NCBI RefSeq assembly: GCF_001507435.1 | Contig: NZ_LMWH01000236.1 | Coordinates: 1 to 64,000, forward strand | DNA: 64,000 nucleotides | Direction: 5' to 3' | Source of the DNA: Streptomyces sp. NRRL F-5122 | Lineage (GTDB): Bacteria; Actinomycetota; Actinomycetes; Streptomycetales; Streptomycetaceae | Part shown: positions 9,333 through 18,519 of the stretch, piece after piece | How positions within the stretch are numbered: the first letter of the stretch is position 1 | Layout of the letters: each line of letters begins with the position of its first letter | Made by a program: the position numbers and the translations under genes | Notes under the pieces: model-generated | Databases searched by the model: none | What the model was told of the DNA's origin: nothing | Seen by the model: only the letters and a program-made list of their open reading frames with translations

Positions 9333-9409
9333 ACGCAGGTAGCTCACCGGATACAGAGCGACCGAAGTCATTCTTGGTATGGATGCCGGTTCAACTCCGG
9401 TTCCGCATC
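9333..9409 (+). tRNA. Degenerate tRNA-like sequence (possible CAU anticodon) or attachment-site relic
   Basis: A standard T-arm is present (GCCGG, loop TTCAACT, CCGGT at 9385-9401). So are a D-arm (GCTC...GAGC, with loop containing GG) and an anticodon stem ACCGA/TTGGT whose 8-base loop includes TCAT. The acceptor stem (9333-9339 with 9402-9408) has two mismatches and a wobble. It could be a poor tRNA of the kind carried by mobile elements, or the decayed tRNA end of an attachment site, given the excisionase remnant 60 bases upstream. Confidence 0.35.
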
Positions 9410-9421
9410 CCCAGACGCACG

Positions 9422-9459
9422 GCGAAGCCCTAGCTATGTGGACGTGGCCGGGGCTTCGT
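9422..9459 (+). terminator. Hairpin downstream of the tRNA-like sequence
   Basis: GCGAAGCCC (9422-9430) pairs with GGGCTTCGT (9451-9459), a 9-bp stem closed by one wobble pair. The position just after the tRNA-like sequence suits a transcription terminator. Confidence 0.45.
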
Positions 9460-9772
9460 CGTGTCTTACCGTCCGCTGCTGGCGATAGGCCGGAGAGGCC
9501 GCCCGGGAAGGAACGGGCTCACGGGTGTGGACGGCGGCCAGCCGGCGGATCCAGACGTCACAAGTTGGCGGTGTCCTGCGCCGGATCGAAACACCATCTC
9601 ATCCCCGCTCGAAGTGCTGGCGGGCGCCCGGGTGCGGGGTGTATTTCGGGTCTGTGTCAGCCACTCCGTGGAGATTTCCCGTTCGAGATACCCCCCGGGT
9701 CGTTACGCCCGGCTGAGCTGCGAGTGATGACCGACCTGTTCGCCGCGCCCATCTGAGCGAACATTCCTACCC
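9460..9772. other. No gene recognised
   Basis: About 310 bases between the hairpin and the LysR/IS701 chimera. No domain or family motif is visible on either strand. Confidence 0.4.
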
Positions 9773-10480
9773 CTACTCGCCGCCTGATGGCGGTTCGTCC
9801 ATGTCGTCTTTGTCGTCAGCGTGGGCCAGGAGGTGGTCGCGGAGTGCGCGGGCCGTGTCCGAGAGATCGCGGTCGCTAGTGAAGCAGGCGACCAGCCGTC
9901 GGTCCGCCCATGGTTCAGCCAGGGGGATAGCGGCCAGGATGCCGCTGGTGAGCCGGCGCCGCACGCTGTACCAGGGCAGGATGGCGATGCCGATTCCCCC
10001 GGCCACGGCGTGACAGGCCGCGTCGATGCTAGGCAGCCAGACGCGATACCTCGGCTGGATACCCAGCGGCTGGGCGTGTGTCTCCAGGTGCTCTTGCACG
10101 GCTCCCACACAGTCGGTGGAGGACTTGGCGTCGCCGGTCTCATCCGTGACCAGCACCACATCCTGACCTGCGAGTTCACGCATGACGAGACGGGCGATCT
10201 CCTCCCTGGCCCGGCCGTGGTCGAACTTCATGCGTGACAGCAAGTGCTGCAGTCGGTGCGGGCCTGGATGCCTCAGCGCCCGGGCCAACGTCCAGCAGTT
10301 GCGCGTGTCTACCTCTGCCAGCAGTCCGCTCATCATCTCCGCCGCCGTCGCGCGCGTTTCAGGCCGCGCGAAGCAATCCGCGATCACCTCCAGCGCTGCC
10401 CGAACACTCGGCCCCAGACTGCCTGGGCTATCGTGATCTCCACGGCCACCGCTTCTTGAAACGTCGTCACAAACGTTCAT
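9773..10480 (-). pseudogene. In-frame chimera: IS701-family transposase N-terminus fused to a LysR regulator C-terminus
   Basis: An ATG at 10480 opens a frame with an IS701-type transposase start: TLARALRHPGPHRLQHLLSR, then the first catalytic region VLVTDETGDAKSSTDCVGA. At about base 10,099 the similarity switches without a stop to the effector domain of a LysR-type regulator: VQEHLETHAQPLGIQPRYRV, SIDAACHAVAGGIGIAILP, then WADRRLVACFTSD to the end. The transposase lacks its later catalytic residues and the regulator lacks its HTH. Neither parent activity is expected. The fused frame could still be translated, as a deletion product joining an IS end to a LysR gene. Confidence 0.7.
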
Positions 10481-10900
10481 GATCTCGGTGGCCGTACCCG
10501 TACCCCCATCCGGCCCCGCGAGCTGCTGACCAGCGCAGACGCCGGAACTACAGCTGGCGTGTCGGAGGGGTGAGTCGGGCCGACGCGTGGGAGTTATGAC
10601 CAGCAAGGACAGAAGCGTTGGTGTACGTCACCCCTGCCGCCAACTGCAGTGCGTACCGAGCCGAGATTTTGTGCTGCCGTCAACATCTTCCGCTGTCCTT
10701 TTGCTAGCGTCACAACTGCGGGGGCTCCTGCTCGACACAGCGTGCAGGAGCCTCCGCACCACAAACAGCCGACGGTCCTCTCCCTACGCTCTGGGAGCCG
10801 CCGACGCCTGAAGTGCGTCGCGGTCGCCTCCACCGACCGGCCTCAACGAGTGCCGCTCCTCCCAAGCTGGGGTGCCGCGAAGCAAGGAAGGTGCCTGCCA
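10481..10900. other. No gene recognised
   Basis: About 420 bases between the chimera and the membrane protein gene. Frames here lack recognisable features; part may be the left end of the lost IS701 element. Confidence 0.35.
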
Positions 10901-11938
10901 TCACCCGCCCCTGAGGGTGCTGAGCAGATCAAGGAATTGCTGCACCCGGCGCCCGTAGAGCAAGGTGAGTACAAAAATCCCACAGGCGCCCATCACGTAC
11001 GTATCGGCACCCGCAGGCAGATCAACGAAGGTGATGCCGACTGCTGCGCCCGCTATCAACAGCGCAGCGACCACCAACTTGAACGGCTCCCAGTCGCGTA
11101 CCGGTCGGAGGGTGTCGTCGAGATCTTCTTCGTCGAGCAGGGCGCCTATCCGGCCCACGGCAATACGCTCGGAAACGGTCTGCACCATTGCGGCGAGTTG
11201 ACCCAGCGCCGCCTCCCCATCACGGTCCACTCGAGCCTCGGCTCCTCGCAGGGCCGCTACCACAAGACCGGCATGCCGTTTGAGTTGGCGCCGCCGGTGC
11301 GACCTCACGGTGAGATGACCGGCAGTCCGGTGCAAGGCCAGAATCTCGGGTTCTACACGGCGAAGAGCACGTGCCATACGGCGCAGCGCACGGGGACGGC
11401 GGCGCCAACTGGCGCTCTTCGCCGCCAAACAGGCCGATATTGCCTTGGCACACAGGGCAACTGGCTCGCAGCGGCGGAACAACACGGTCTCGCGGACATA
11501 CGACCACGGGCGCCCGAGTATGGTCGCCACCGTCCAGATAACTGGCCCCAGATAGAACGCGGTGGCCAGCGCGGCAAGGAACATGGCGAAGAAAACCGAT
11601 ACGGCAATCAAGCCAAGCGCATCCTTGAACTGGCCGTGCTGCGCTGCCGGCCACATGTCTGTGATCATGGCAGCAGCGGCGAGGTAGGTAGCCGGCACGT
11701 CTCCGTTCCACGTCTCCTGGATCAAAGTCGTCGTCCAATCCAGGAGTGGAATGCCGACGAGCACGACATACACCATCACAACGTTCTCGGTTGCACGTTG
11801 TGTCCGCAGTGCGATTCTGACTCTCGGCGAGGCTGCAGGAAGCCCGAGGACCTTCAGGTCACTGGCGAGCCTGGCTATCGCCTTGTCGCCGGCCCTCCGG
11901 GCTCTCCTGCGAAGCCGTTGGCGCAGATATCGGATCAC
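10901..11938 (-). CDS. Multi-pass membrane protein of unknown function
   Basis: 345 residues from a GTG at 11938. A strongly basic N-terminus (RQRLRRRARRAG) is followed by hydrophobic segments near residues 52-68, 100-135 and 285-300, and a last one reading YVMGACGIFVLTLLYG. Between them is a long basic, helix-rich cytoplasmic region (about 160-275). The frame uses GC-rich third positions, which favours it over the longer antisense frame through the same bases. I do not recognise a family. The four-segment layout with a large basic loop could suit an effector or sensor, but that is a guess. Confidence 0.6.
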   Translation of the reverse strand: MIRYLRQRLRRRARRAGDKAIARLASDLKVLGLPAASPRVRIALRTQRATENVVMVYVVLVGIPLLDWTTTLIQETWNGDVPATYLAAAAMITDMWPAAQHGQFKDALGLIAVSVFFAMFLAALATAFYLGPVIWTVATILGRPWSYVRETVLFRRCEPVALCAKAISACLAAKSASWRRRPRALRRMARALRRVEPEILALHRTAGHLTVRSHRRRQLKRHAGLVVAALRGAEARVDRDGEAALGQLAAMVQTVSERIAVGRIGALLDEEDLDDTLRPVRDWEPFKLVVAALLIAGAAVGITFVDLPAGADTYVMGACGIFVLTLLYGRRVQQFLDLLSTLRGG

Positions 11939-12676
11939 AAAGTCAGAGCATGGCAGCCATGTACCCTGACGCGAGGGTCAAGTGCGCAAAGTGCTCGTCC
12001 TCCCGATCGCCCTGAAGAAGCACATCCTCATGGCCCGTACCACGATCTGCAGGTGTACCCAAGATCCGCCCGAGCGTCCTGCACGAAATGGTGTCGCAGT
12101 TCAACGCGATTCCGTAACTTGGCTTGTGCTTACCGGGCAAGGTCGGTCCAGGGCTTGAACGGGAGGACGCTGTGCGGTGCACGGCATCGGCCTGGAGGGC
12201 CTGTTCATGGATGTCAACTACACCCGCCAACGCATCTACGACCGCATCCAACTGGGCGTCAAGTGTGGTCGGTTCAAGAGCATCCGTCCCAGCGTCGACG
12301 TCGCCGCTATGGATGGATCACCCTGCTCGGGGTGTATCGCTTCACCCGAGCCGTAGGCAGGGCAATCCCGTGTGCCAGTCGGTGAACGTTGTCGGAAGGC
12401 CGTGTGGGAGAGCTGCATACTCGACTTGAAGCGGCGGCGACTGGCAACGGAGCGACAGCCACCGCACCAATCCCCGACTCTACTGAGGTCATACCGGCGC
12501 CGCGATCGGGAACGAGGTCGAGGTGTCCCCGATCACCGTGACCCCGGTCCTGGGCGCGGTCTGCCCCGTCTCGGACGCCGGTATGAAGAGTCCTATGCTC
12601 CACCGGGGCTCCCGGCCGCCGCAGGGGACCACGAGGGCCACGGCGCACTGTAGTGGCGTGCACCCCGGGTGCGAGG
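11939..12676. other. No gene recognised
   Basis: About 740 bases. A short plus-strand segment near 12,180-12,310 (LFMDVNYTRQRIYDRIQLGV) and a minus-strand frame at 11,943-12,251 look mildly protein-like. Neither has a family, ribosome binding site or length that supports a call. Confidence 0.35.
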
Positions 12677-13744
12677 TCAGGCGGAGGTGGCCGTCGGGTA
12701 GTCGGTGTAGCCCTCCGCGCCGCCCCCGTAGAAGCTGTTGGGATCGGCCGTGTTGTACGGGCCCTCGGTCTTGATGCGGGCGATGAGGTCCGGGTTGGAA
12801 AGGAACGGCCGCGCGAAGGCCACGGCGTCCGCTACCCCGTCGTCGAAGACCTCGGTCACAGCCTTGTGCGGCGCGTCCACGTCGTACATGGGGTTGAGGA
12901 CGAACGGCCCCGACCAGGCGGCGCGCATCTTGCGCGTCAGGTCACGGTCAGCCTTGGTCTCTCGCATGTGGACGTAGGCAAGCGGCAGGTCGGACAGGGC
13001 GTTCAGCAGCGTGGTGTACAGCTCGGCAGGGTTGTTCTCAACGATGTCCTGGTCATTGTTTCCGGGCGAGATGCGCAGGCCGACCCGGTCCGCGCCGATG
13101 GCCGCGGCCACGGCCTTGACGACCTCGGCGGGGAAGCGGACGCGGTTCTCGACACTGCCGCCCCAGCGGTCCGTGCGCAGGTTGACGTTGTCGGAGAGGA
13201 ACTGCTGCAGGAGGTAGCCGTTGGCGCCGTGGATCTCCACGCCGTCGAAGCCGGCCTCGATGGCATTGCGGGCGGCGGTGGCGTGGTCCTCGATGGTCTG
13301 GAGTATCTCTTCCTCGGTGAGCTCTCGCGGGGCGATGTTGTCCACGGGGCCCTCTGTGGTGTAGCAGTGGCCGGGGGCCTTGACCGCGGAGGGGGCGACG
13401 GGCGTGAGCCCCGTCAGGAGGGAGTGGCCGATTCGGCCCGTGTGCATGAGCTGTGCGAAGATCGTGCCGCCCGCCGCATGGACGGCGTCGGTGATGGGCC
13501 GCCACGCGGCAACCTGCTCGGCGCTGTGAAGGCCCGGCGTTGAGATGTAGCCCTGTCCGACCGGGCTCGGCTGGATACCTTCGGTGATGATCAGTCCGGC
13601 GTCCGAACGCTGGGTGTAGTACTCGACCATGATGTCGGTGGCCAGCCCGTCCAGAGTGGCCCGGTTGCGCGTCATCGGGGCCATGAACACCCGGTTCGAC
13701 GCCGTGGTGGCGCCGATAGTGATGGGTTCGAATGCGGTCGTCAC
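12677..13744 (-). CDS. Old Yellow Enzyme family NADH:flavin oxidoreductase (ene-reductase)
   Basis: 355 residues, the normal length for a single-domain OYE barrel. Family landmarks are in order: the FMN-binding MAPMTRNRA near residue 22, AQLMHTGRIGH near 97, the substrate-anion site HGANGYLLQQF (His and Asn) near 175, RWGGSVENRVRFP, and the C-terminal phosphate site AFARPFLSNPDL near 310. It should reduce the C=C bond of activated alkenes (enones, nitro compounds, nitrate esters) with NAD(P)H in the cytoplasm. The ATG at 13744 is the natural start. It is a single-gene unit; the gap upstream should carry its promoter. Confidence 0.92.
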   Translation of the reverse strand: MTTAFEPITIGATTASNRVFMAPMTRNRATLDGLATDIMVEYYTQRSDAGLIITEGIQPSPVGQGYISTPGLHSAEQVAAWRPITDAVHAAGGTIFAQLMHTGRIGHSLLTGLTPVAPSAVKAPGHCYTTEGPVDNIAPRELTEEEILQTIEDHATAARNAIEAGFDGVEIHGANGYLLQQFLSDNVNLRTDRWGGSVENRVRFPAEVVKAVAAAIGADRVGLRISPGNNDQDIVENNPAELYTTLLNALSDLPLAYVHMRETKADRDLTRKMRAAWSGPFVLNPMYDVDAPHKAVTEVFDDGVADAVAFARPFLSNPDLIARIKTEGPYNTADPNSFYGGGAEGYTDYPTATSA

Positions 13745-13969
13745 GACTCTTCCTCTCGTCTCACCACTGTCCCCCTGTGATCTCGTGGTTTGGGGTACGG
13801 CGGCCTTGCAGTCTCCACGCCGGTCGGCGAGGTCACCCCTCTGACCACCAGCGCACCTTTTGCGTCGTCGGAGCCAGGGCTCTTACCAACGGCATCTCGT
13901 CCGAGCTGGTGGGTGATGGCGGGGCCGGCGCGGTGGTCTGCTGGAGGGCTGTGTTTCAGGCTGTGGTGG

Positions 13970-14690
13970 TGCCGGTCGGGGGCCAGTCCGGCGATGTCCC
14001 GGTCGGTGATGCGCAGTCCATCGCGTCGATGCGGTCAGCAGGCCAGTTTCTTCCAGCGTTGGTAGTCGGCGACGGCGTGTGCAACGGCGATGTGTCGGGA
14101 CGAGTGCTGGTGGCAGGCTTGCCGGCAGGCTTCGTGGACTTCGGGTGGGCTGATCTTGTTCGCCTTCCCTGGTGGCGCGACCGGGCGGCCAGGGTGATCA
14201 CGGCGAAGGCCAAAGAGGGCCGACGTCGAGGAGGACCTCGACGCCGGAGAAGCGCTGGAAGCGGGCGTTGATGACGTCGTTGCGTGCGGCGGTCGCGTCA
14301 TGCTTCCGGCCATGTCGCCGGGTGTCAGTCCCCATGGCGTGCGTCGTTGATCATCGGCGATGACCGTGGTCGGCCTTCCTCGTGTTCTACTCCTTCTTGC
14401 CGACACGAACGCACGCCGCACGCCGCGGCCAGCGGACCTGGATCTCGGTGGTGTCCAGCCAGTGCTCGATCCCTTCGTCCTGGGCGTGGGCCAACACATC
14501 CTCCAGCGTCCGCAGCCGCAGGCCGAAACGGTCAGGACCACGCACCGACGCTCGGTCAAAGGGCGCGAATCTCCCCGATGTCCGGTCGGCTGCAATATGG
14601 TGCCACCTGGCCGAATATGCTGGATACCGAGCCCCTCGACCGCCTGTAGCGGCTCTTCATGGGGCCCGCTGGGACGCTGATGCGGCATGT
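13970..14690 (-). pseudogene. Decayed IS5-superfamily (DDE_Tnp_4-like) transposase
   Basis: On the minus strand, pieces of one transposase appear in alternating frames. LRTLEDVLAHAQDEGIEHWL lies near 14,500, then FVSARRRTR-like sequence near 14,400. A C-terminal APPGKANKISPPEVHEACRQ is followed by RHIAVAHAVADYQRWKKLAC near 14,040-14,160. These match the DDE family that reads (E)LRIDGTEVQV, then FVSGKKKQNT, then RRICVEHTNAELRQWRSL. Several frameshifts are needed, so the gene is dead. No terminal repeats are clear. Confidence 0.5.
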
Positions 14691-14918
14691 CTGGGCATTC
14701 CGGGTGTCAAATATGGTCCAGTGCTGTTCTGCGGCGGACATCTCGGAATCTGATGCACTCGGAAGTGCATGGACGAAGTGTCCCCCCTGCAGACTGCTCA
14801 GGTGTGGCACTGGGCGGGATCTGCCTCGGCGTCAAGCCGGCCACGCACGGCGGGCCAGTGATGGCATCAGGGAACGCTCGCGCCAACCAGAGCCTGGAAC
14901 AAGCCGTCTGGCCTAGGT

Positions 14919-16160
14919 TTATGCAGCCGTCGGCTCCTGGCGCGCACAGGCTGTTTCGGCGGCCAGTTGCTCCGACCAGTCGACAGGGGCTCCTTGCAGG
15001 GCGGCCTTGGCAAGGTGGATGCGCTGGAACTCACCGGTTCCGGCGGGTGGATAGGTGTGTTGGATGTCCCGCCACAGCCGCTGAAGGTGGTAATCGGCGT
15101 CCAGGGCTTGGGCTCCGTGTAGTTCCATGGCATCGCGTCCGGAGCGCACGGCCCACTGGTGTCCGAGGTATTTGGCGTTGATGAGGTCGGTGTCGCAGGG
15201 CAGGCCGTGGTCGAGGAGGTGTGCGGCCTGGTAGGTGAGAGTGCGGGCGGCTCGCAGGCGCGCTTCCATGTCTCCAATCCGGTCGCGGACGACGGCAAGG
15301 TCGGACAGGGTGCCGGTGTAGCGGGGACGGTGTTTGAGGTATCGGCTGGTGGTGTGCACGGTCGCCTCGTGTAAGCCGAGGCTGAGGGCGGCCAGGTTGG
15401 GTCTGCCATACAGGATGCTGCTGGACTGCGCTACCGCCAGGCCTTGGCCGACGTTGCCGAGCACGTTGCCGGCGGGGACGCGGACCCGGTCGAGGTCGAG
15501 TCGGCCGAAGGAGAATCCGTGCAGGCCGAGTCCGGGCCGGTGCGGTCGGACGGTCAATCCTTTGCGGTCGTGTTCGACGAGGAAGGCGGTCAGAGCCTGG
15601 GAGGTGCGTGTCTCGCTGGTGGCGGTGCGGGCGACGACGATGTGCAACCGGGCGAGGTGGCTGTTACCGACGTGGGTTTTACTGCCGGTGATCATCCAGG
15701 CTTCGCCGTTCCGTTCTGCGAGGGTTTCCATGCCGCCGATGTGGCCGCCCATGTCCGGTTCGGTGACGGCGATCGATGGCAGAACGGTGCCGACGGCGGC
15801 CTGGGGCAGCCACAGGTTTTTCTGTTCGTGACTGCCCCAGTGCACGAGCGCACCCACTGGTATGTGGCTGGCCTGGAGAATCGCCGCGACGGCCCCGGAT
15901 ACCGTGGCGATGCGGTGTATCAGGATTGTCTTGGCGACGTGACCGACTCCCAGTCCTCCATGGGCTGACGGAGCGGTGATCGTGAACCAACCGCGGGCGG
16001 CCATGAGTTGCGCGATCTTCCGTTCGATCTTCCGAGGTGTGGCCTCCATACGTGGCACGCGTGGTGCGACGTGTTCGGCGGCGAACGTGTCGACTTCCCG
16101 CCACAGCTGTTCGTGGACTGCGTTGAGGTAGGGATGGAGTGCGGCGGGCAGGGTGGGCAT
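14919..16160 (-). CDS. Acyl-CoA dehydrogenase family protein
   Basis: 413 residues from the ATG at 16160, with AGGGAG seven bases upstream; the longer open frame before it looks non-coding. Acyl-CoA dehydrogenase features: the N-terminal helical domain (LWREVDTFAAEHVAPRV), the mid beta-domain with SIAVTEPDMGGHIGGMET (FAD/substrate contact) and WMITGSKTHVGN, and the C-terminal helical bundle with RAARTLTYQAAHLLDHG and ending GTGEFQRIHLAKAAL. It is a flavoenzyme oxidising an acyl thioester or, as often in secondary metabolism, a carrier-bound or modified substrate. It is 80 bases downstream of the GAF gene and probably part of the conservon transcript. Confidence 0.85.
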   Translation of the reverse strand: MPTLPAALHPYLNAVHEQLWREVDTFAAEHVAPRVPRMEATPRKIERKIAQLMAARGWFTITAPSAHGGLGVGHVAKTILIHRIATVSGAVAAILQASHIPVGALVHWGSHEQKNLWLPQAAVGTVLPSIAVTEPDMGGHIGGMETLAERNGEAWMITGSKTHVGNSHLARLHIVVARTATSETRTSQALTAFLVEHDRKGLTVRPHRPGLGLHGFSFGRLDLDRVRVPAGNVLGNVGQGLAVAQSSSILYGRPNLAALSLGLHEATVHTTSRYLKHRPRYTGTLSDLAVVRDRIGDMEARLRAARTLTYQAAHLLDHGLPCDTDLINAKYLGHQWAVRSGRDAMELHGAQALDADYHLQRLWRDIQHTYPPAGTGEFQRIHLAKAALQGAPVDWSEQLAAETACARQEPTAA

Positions 16161-16240
16161 GATCGACTCCCTGATGGGGTGACCGGGCGGGTGCGGCCGG
16201 ATGCGGGGCTGGACCTGACGGAGGCGTGGGCTGAGGCGGG

Positions 16241-16891
16241 TTACTGACATGTGTCTCGGGTGGTGATGGCCTGCATCGCGGTGTCGCGGATGTTGAGGAC
16301 GATGTCCCTCAATCGGAGGGCGTCGTCGAGGGGTCGGGGGTCGGGGTCGATGACGCATACGGTGCCCACCGCAATGTCGTCGTGGATCAGGGGTGCGCCG
16401 AAGTAGGACTGGATGCCGACCGCGTCGACGACGTAGTTGCTGCTGAAGCGGTGGTAGGCGTGGACGTTGTGCAGTGGAAGGGCCTTTTTGCGGTTGACAA
16501 CTTCGGGACACCAGCCGTGGTCGCGGTTCATGGTCCGGTCGACGGTGAGGTATCCGCTGTCGGCCGGTGGGTTATGCAGGCCGATGAACGTTTGTTCTTC
16601 CAGGAACAGGTTGACCATGCCGTACAGGAAGCCGGTGCGGTGGGCCATGTCGGTGGCGAGGTGGTCGAAGTACCGAGTGGGCTGGGTGGGGATACCCAAA
16701 CGGTGGATCATTTCGATGCGTTGCGCCTGTTCGGCCAGGGCGTGTGCCTGCTCGCCGCTGACGGTGTCGTGGCCGGGGCGGACGACTCCAGACGGAAGAA
16801 CGATTACGTCGTAATCGGTCCGCGATGGCAGTAATCGGGTGGCCGGGTCGGGTTGAGGCGACAGCGTGGTCGGGTGGGGGGTGTGGGTCAT
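16241..16891 (-). CDS. GAF-domain protein of the conservon
   Basis: 216 residues. A GAF fold covers about residues 60-205: AHALAEQAQRIEMIHRLGI, FDHLATDMAHRTGFLYGMVN, the core strand LFLEEQTFIGLHN, then VVDAVGIQSYFGAPLIHDD and VGTVCVIDPDPRPL. GAF domains bind small ligands or flavin/haem-like cofactors; the ligand here is not predictable. Its start overlaps the stop of cvnD (TGATG), so the two are translationally coupled. Proteins of this type are known at the downstream side of conservons. Confidence 0.75.
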   Translation of the reverse strand: MTHTPHPTTLSPQPDPATRLLPSRTDYDVIVLPSGVVRPGHDTVSGEQAHALAEQAQRIEMIHRLGIPTQPTRYFDHLATDMAHRTGFLYGMVNLFLEEQTFIGLHNPPADSGYLTVDRTMNRDHGWCPEVVNRKKALPLHNVHAYHRFSSNYVVDAVGIQSYFGAPLIHDDIAVGTVCVIDPDPRPLDDALRLRDIVLNIRDTAMQAITTRDTCQ

Positions 16892-17541
16892 CAGGCGTCC
16901 TGGAGTGTGGTGTGGGCGGGGCGGGTTGAGGCTTGAGAGAGGGCCTGGTCGATGAGGGTGAGCAGCACGCCGGCGACGGAGGTGGTGACGCGGGCATCGC
17001 AGAACAGCACTGGAATGACCGCAGGGAGGTCGAGGGCGTCGCGGATGTCTGCTTCGGGATAGCGGTGGGCGCCGTCGAACTGGTTGACGGCGACGATGAA
17101 CGGCAGCCCGATCCGTTCGAAGAAGGAGACGGCGGTAAAGCTGGCCTCGAGGCGACGGGTGTCGGCCAGGACGACCGCACCGATCGCTCCGTGCGACAGG
17201 TCGTACCAGAGGTCCACGAACCGGTCCTGGCCTGGTGTTCCGAATAGGAACAGCTCCAGGGGTAGGGGCATGTCCAGGCTGAAGCGGCCGAAGTCGAAGG
17301 CGACGGTCGTGGTGTCCTTCGCCTCCACCCCGTGCAGCTTGTCGGTAGGGGCGCTGGCCTGAGTCAGGTACTCCTCGGTGGTCAGCGGTTCGATCTCGCT
17401 GACGGCCCGCACCAAGGTGGTCTTGCCGACGCCGAACCCACCCGCGATCACGATCTTGAGGATCGCCGGCTTGTCCGTGTCCGCCTCCCGGCCACGGGAG
17501 AAGGGTGCAGGATCAGCCTGCCTGGGCGTAGGAAACGGCAT
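16891..17541 (-). CDS. cvnD: Conservon GTPase-like protein (CvnD)
   Basis: 216 residues from the ATG at 17541; an upstream GTG/ATG would add nine. It is a small GTPase of the MglA/Ras-like type used in conservons: P-loop GGFGVGKTT at 34-42, the switch/G3 equivalent LFGTPGQDRF, and G4 as NQFD in FIVAVNQFDGAHRYP. Conservon CvnD proteins bind guanine nucleotide and interact with the roadblock protein and sensor kinase homologue at the membrane, forming a G-protein-coupled-receptor-like complex. The start lies inside the end of cvnC (29-base overlap), a layout I know from other conservons. Confidence 0.88.
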   Translation of the reverse strand: MPFPTPRQADPAPFSRGREADTDKPAILKIVIAGGFGVGKTTLVRAVSEIEPLTTEEYLTQASAPTDKLHGVEAKDTTTVAFDFGRFSLDMPLPLELFLFGTPGQDRFVDLWYDLSHGAIGAVVLADTRRLEASFTAVSFFERIGLPFIVAVNQFDGAHRYPEADIRDALDLPAVIPVLFCDARVTTSVAGVLLTLIDQALSQASTRPAHTTLQDA

Positions 17542-17932
17542 CGGGCCACCGGGCCTTGAGTCCGGCACTGAGTGCCTCCAGCAGTTGTCGGGTCGGGTCA
17601 GCCGACGGGGCGGTGGTGGTGGCGGGCACCCGTAAGGCGTGTGCGTCCAGCAGATCGGAGATGAGAATGCGGACCACGCTCACCGGGCGTCCGAGGGTGC
17701 CGGCCAGTTCGGTGACCGAGCGGCGCCGCTGCTGGCACAGCGACACAATCCGCACGCATTCCTCGGGCAGTGCAGGCCCTGGCCTGCCCGGCCCCGTCTC
17801 GAGCACGCTGTCCAGACTCAGCGTGTAGCGGGGACGGGTGCGGCCGGCGGTCAGCGTGTAGTTGCGCACCACAGAGGATTCGTCACCCGCGGCATCGGCC
17901 GCTAAGAAGGCTTGTGGATGGCGGGAGTTCAT
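17513..17932 (-). CDS. cvnC: Conservon DUF742 protein (CvnC)
   Basis: 139 residues. The DUF742 winged-helix-like core is visible: VVRNYTLTAGRTRPRYTLSL, PALPEECVRIVSLCQQRRRS, VTELAGTLGRPVSVVRILIS and DLLDAHALRV. The C-terminal 30 residues are a variable tail. DUF742 proteins are the third component of conservons, between roadblock and GTPase. The ATG at 17932 overlaps the TGA of cvnB by four bases. Confidence 0.88.
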   Translation of the reverse strand: MNSRHPQAFLAADAAGDESSVVRNYTLTAGRTRPRYTLSLDSVLETGPGRPGPALPEECVRIVSLCQQRRRSVTELAGTLGRPVSVVRILISDLLDAHALRVPATTTAPSADPTRQLLEALSAGLKARWPDAVSYAQAG

Positions 17933-18447
17933 CGGGCATCGTCGCTGGCGGCGGGATGGCGGACGGGGATCGTCATGTAAGGCGCGAACCGGTTGATCAG
18001 GCGTTCCATCTCGAAGCCGACCGTCCCGGCCTCGGCATCGGGCCGGGAGATCACCCCCAGCACGGTGTCAACCTCCTTCGGCCTCATGCCGAGGGTGGCC
18101 TCGAACGCGGCGCTTCGGCCGGCGCTCTGGAGGAAGAACAGGGCGTCGTCCCGTTCGAACAGGATCTGTTGTGTGGGCCGCTTCTTTCGGGTGGGGCCGG
18201 TGATGTTGTGGGCCAGAGACGCCAGGCCGCAGAAGGCGGCGGCCAGTTCGTCCGCCCAGTTTCGGTCCAGGCCGCTGTCGAGCAGCTTGAGGCCGTCGCG
18301 TGAGAGTAGTAGGGCGTGTGTGACGCCGGGAACTGTGGTGGCGAAATCACGCAGCAGCCAGGCCATGTCCGTCGTCGCGTCTTTCACTTGGGGGCCATTC
18401 GCGCTTGTGGTGCTGTCGGCCGGACGGTTCAGGTCAGGGGTGGTCAT
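17929..18447 (-). CDS. cvnB: Roadblock/LC7 protein of the conservon (CvnB)
   Basis: 172 residues from the ATG at 18447. The roadblock domain runs from about residue 28: MAWLLRDFATTVPGVTHALL, SRDGLKLLDSGLDRNWADEL, AAAFCGLASLAHNITGPTRK, ending in the FEATLGMRPKEVDTVLGVI helix. The last 35 residues are specific to this copy. Roadblock proteins regulate small GTPases, here presumably CvnD. The gene is 72 bases after cvnA. Confidence 0.88.
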   Translation of the reverse strand: MTTPDLNRPADSTTSANGPQVKDATTDMAWLLRDFATTVPGVTHALLLSRDGLKLLDSGLDRNWADELAAAFCGLASLAHNITGPTRKKRPTQQILFERDDALFFLQSAGRSAAFEATLGMRPKEVDTVLGVISRPDAEAGTVGFEMERLINRFAPYMTIPVRHPAASDDAR

Positions 18448-18519
18448 CGTGAATCTGCTCCATGGGTATGAAGGGCCAATCCGGCATCCCACGGCGGGGC
18501 CGGCCACATGGGTGCGGGG

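Noticed and set aside
11943..12251. Minus-strand frame of 102 codons just before the membrane protein
   Set aside because: Tight spacing to the next gene is attractive, but there is no ribosome binding site, family or coding-type base use.
12180..12350. Short protein-like stretch LFMDVNYTRQRIYDRIQLGV
   Set aside because: Could be a fragment of a lost gene, but no family can be named and the frame is short on both sides.
10649..12385. Long plus-strand open frame of 578 codons
   Set aside because: It is antisense to the membrane protein gene, has no family features and odd composition (many His, Gln and Cys), and is explained by GC bias of the real gene on the other strand.
16161..16511. N-terminal extension of the acyl-CoA dehydrogenase frame
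   Set aside because: It is an Arg/Pro-rich shadow of the GAF gene; the ATG at 16160 has a ribosome binding site and family start.
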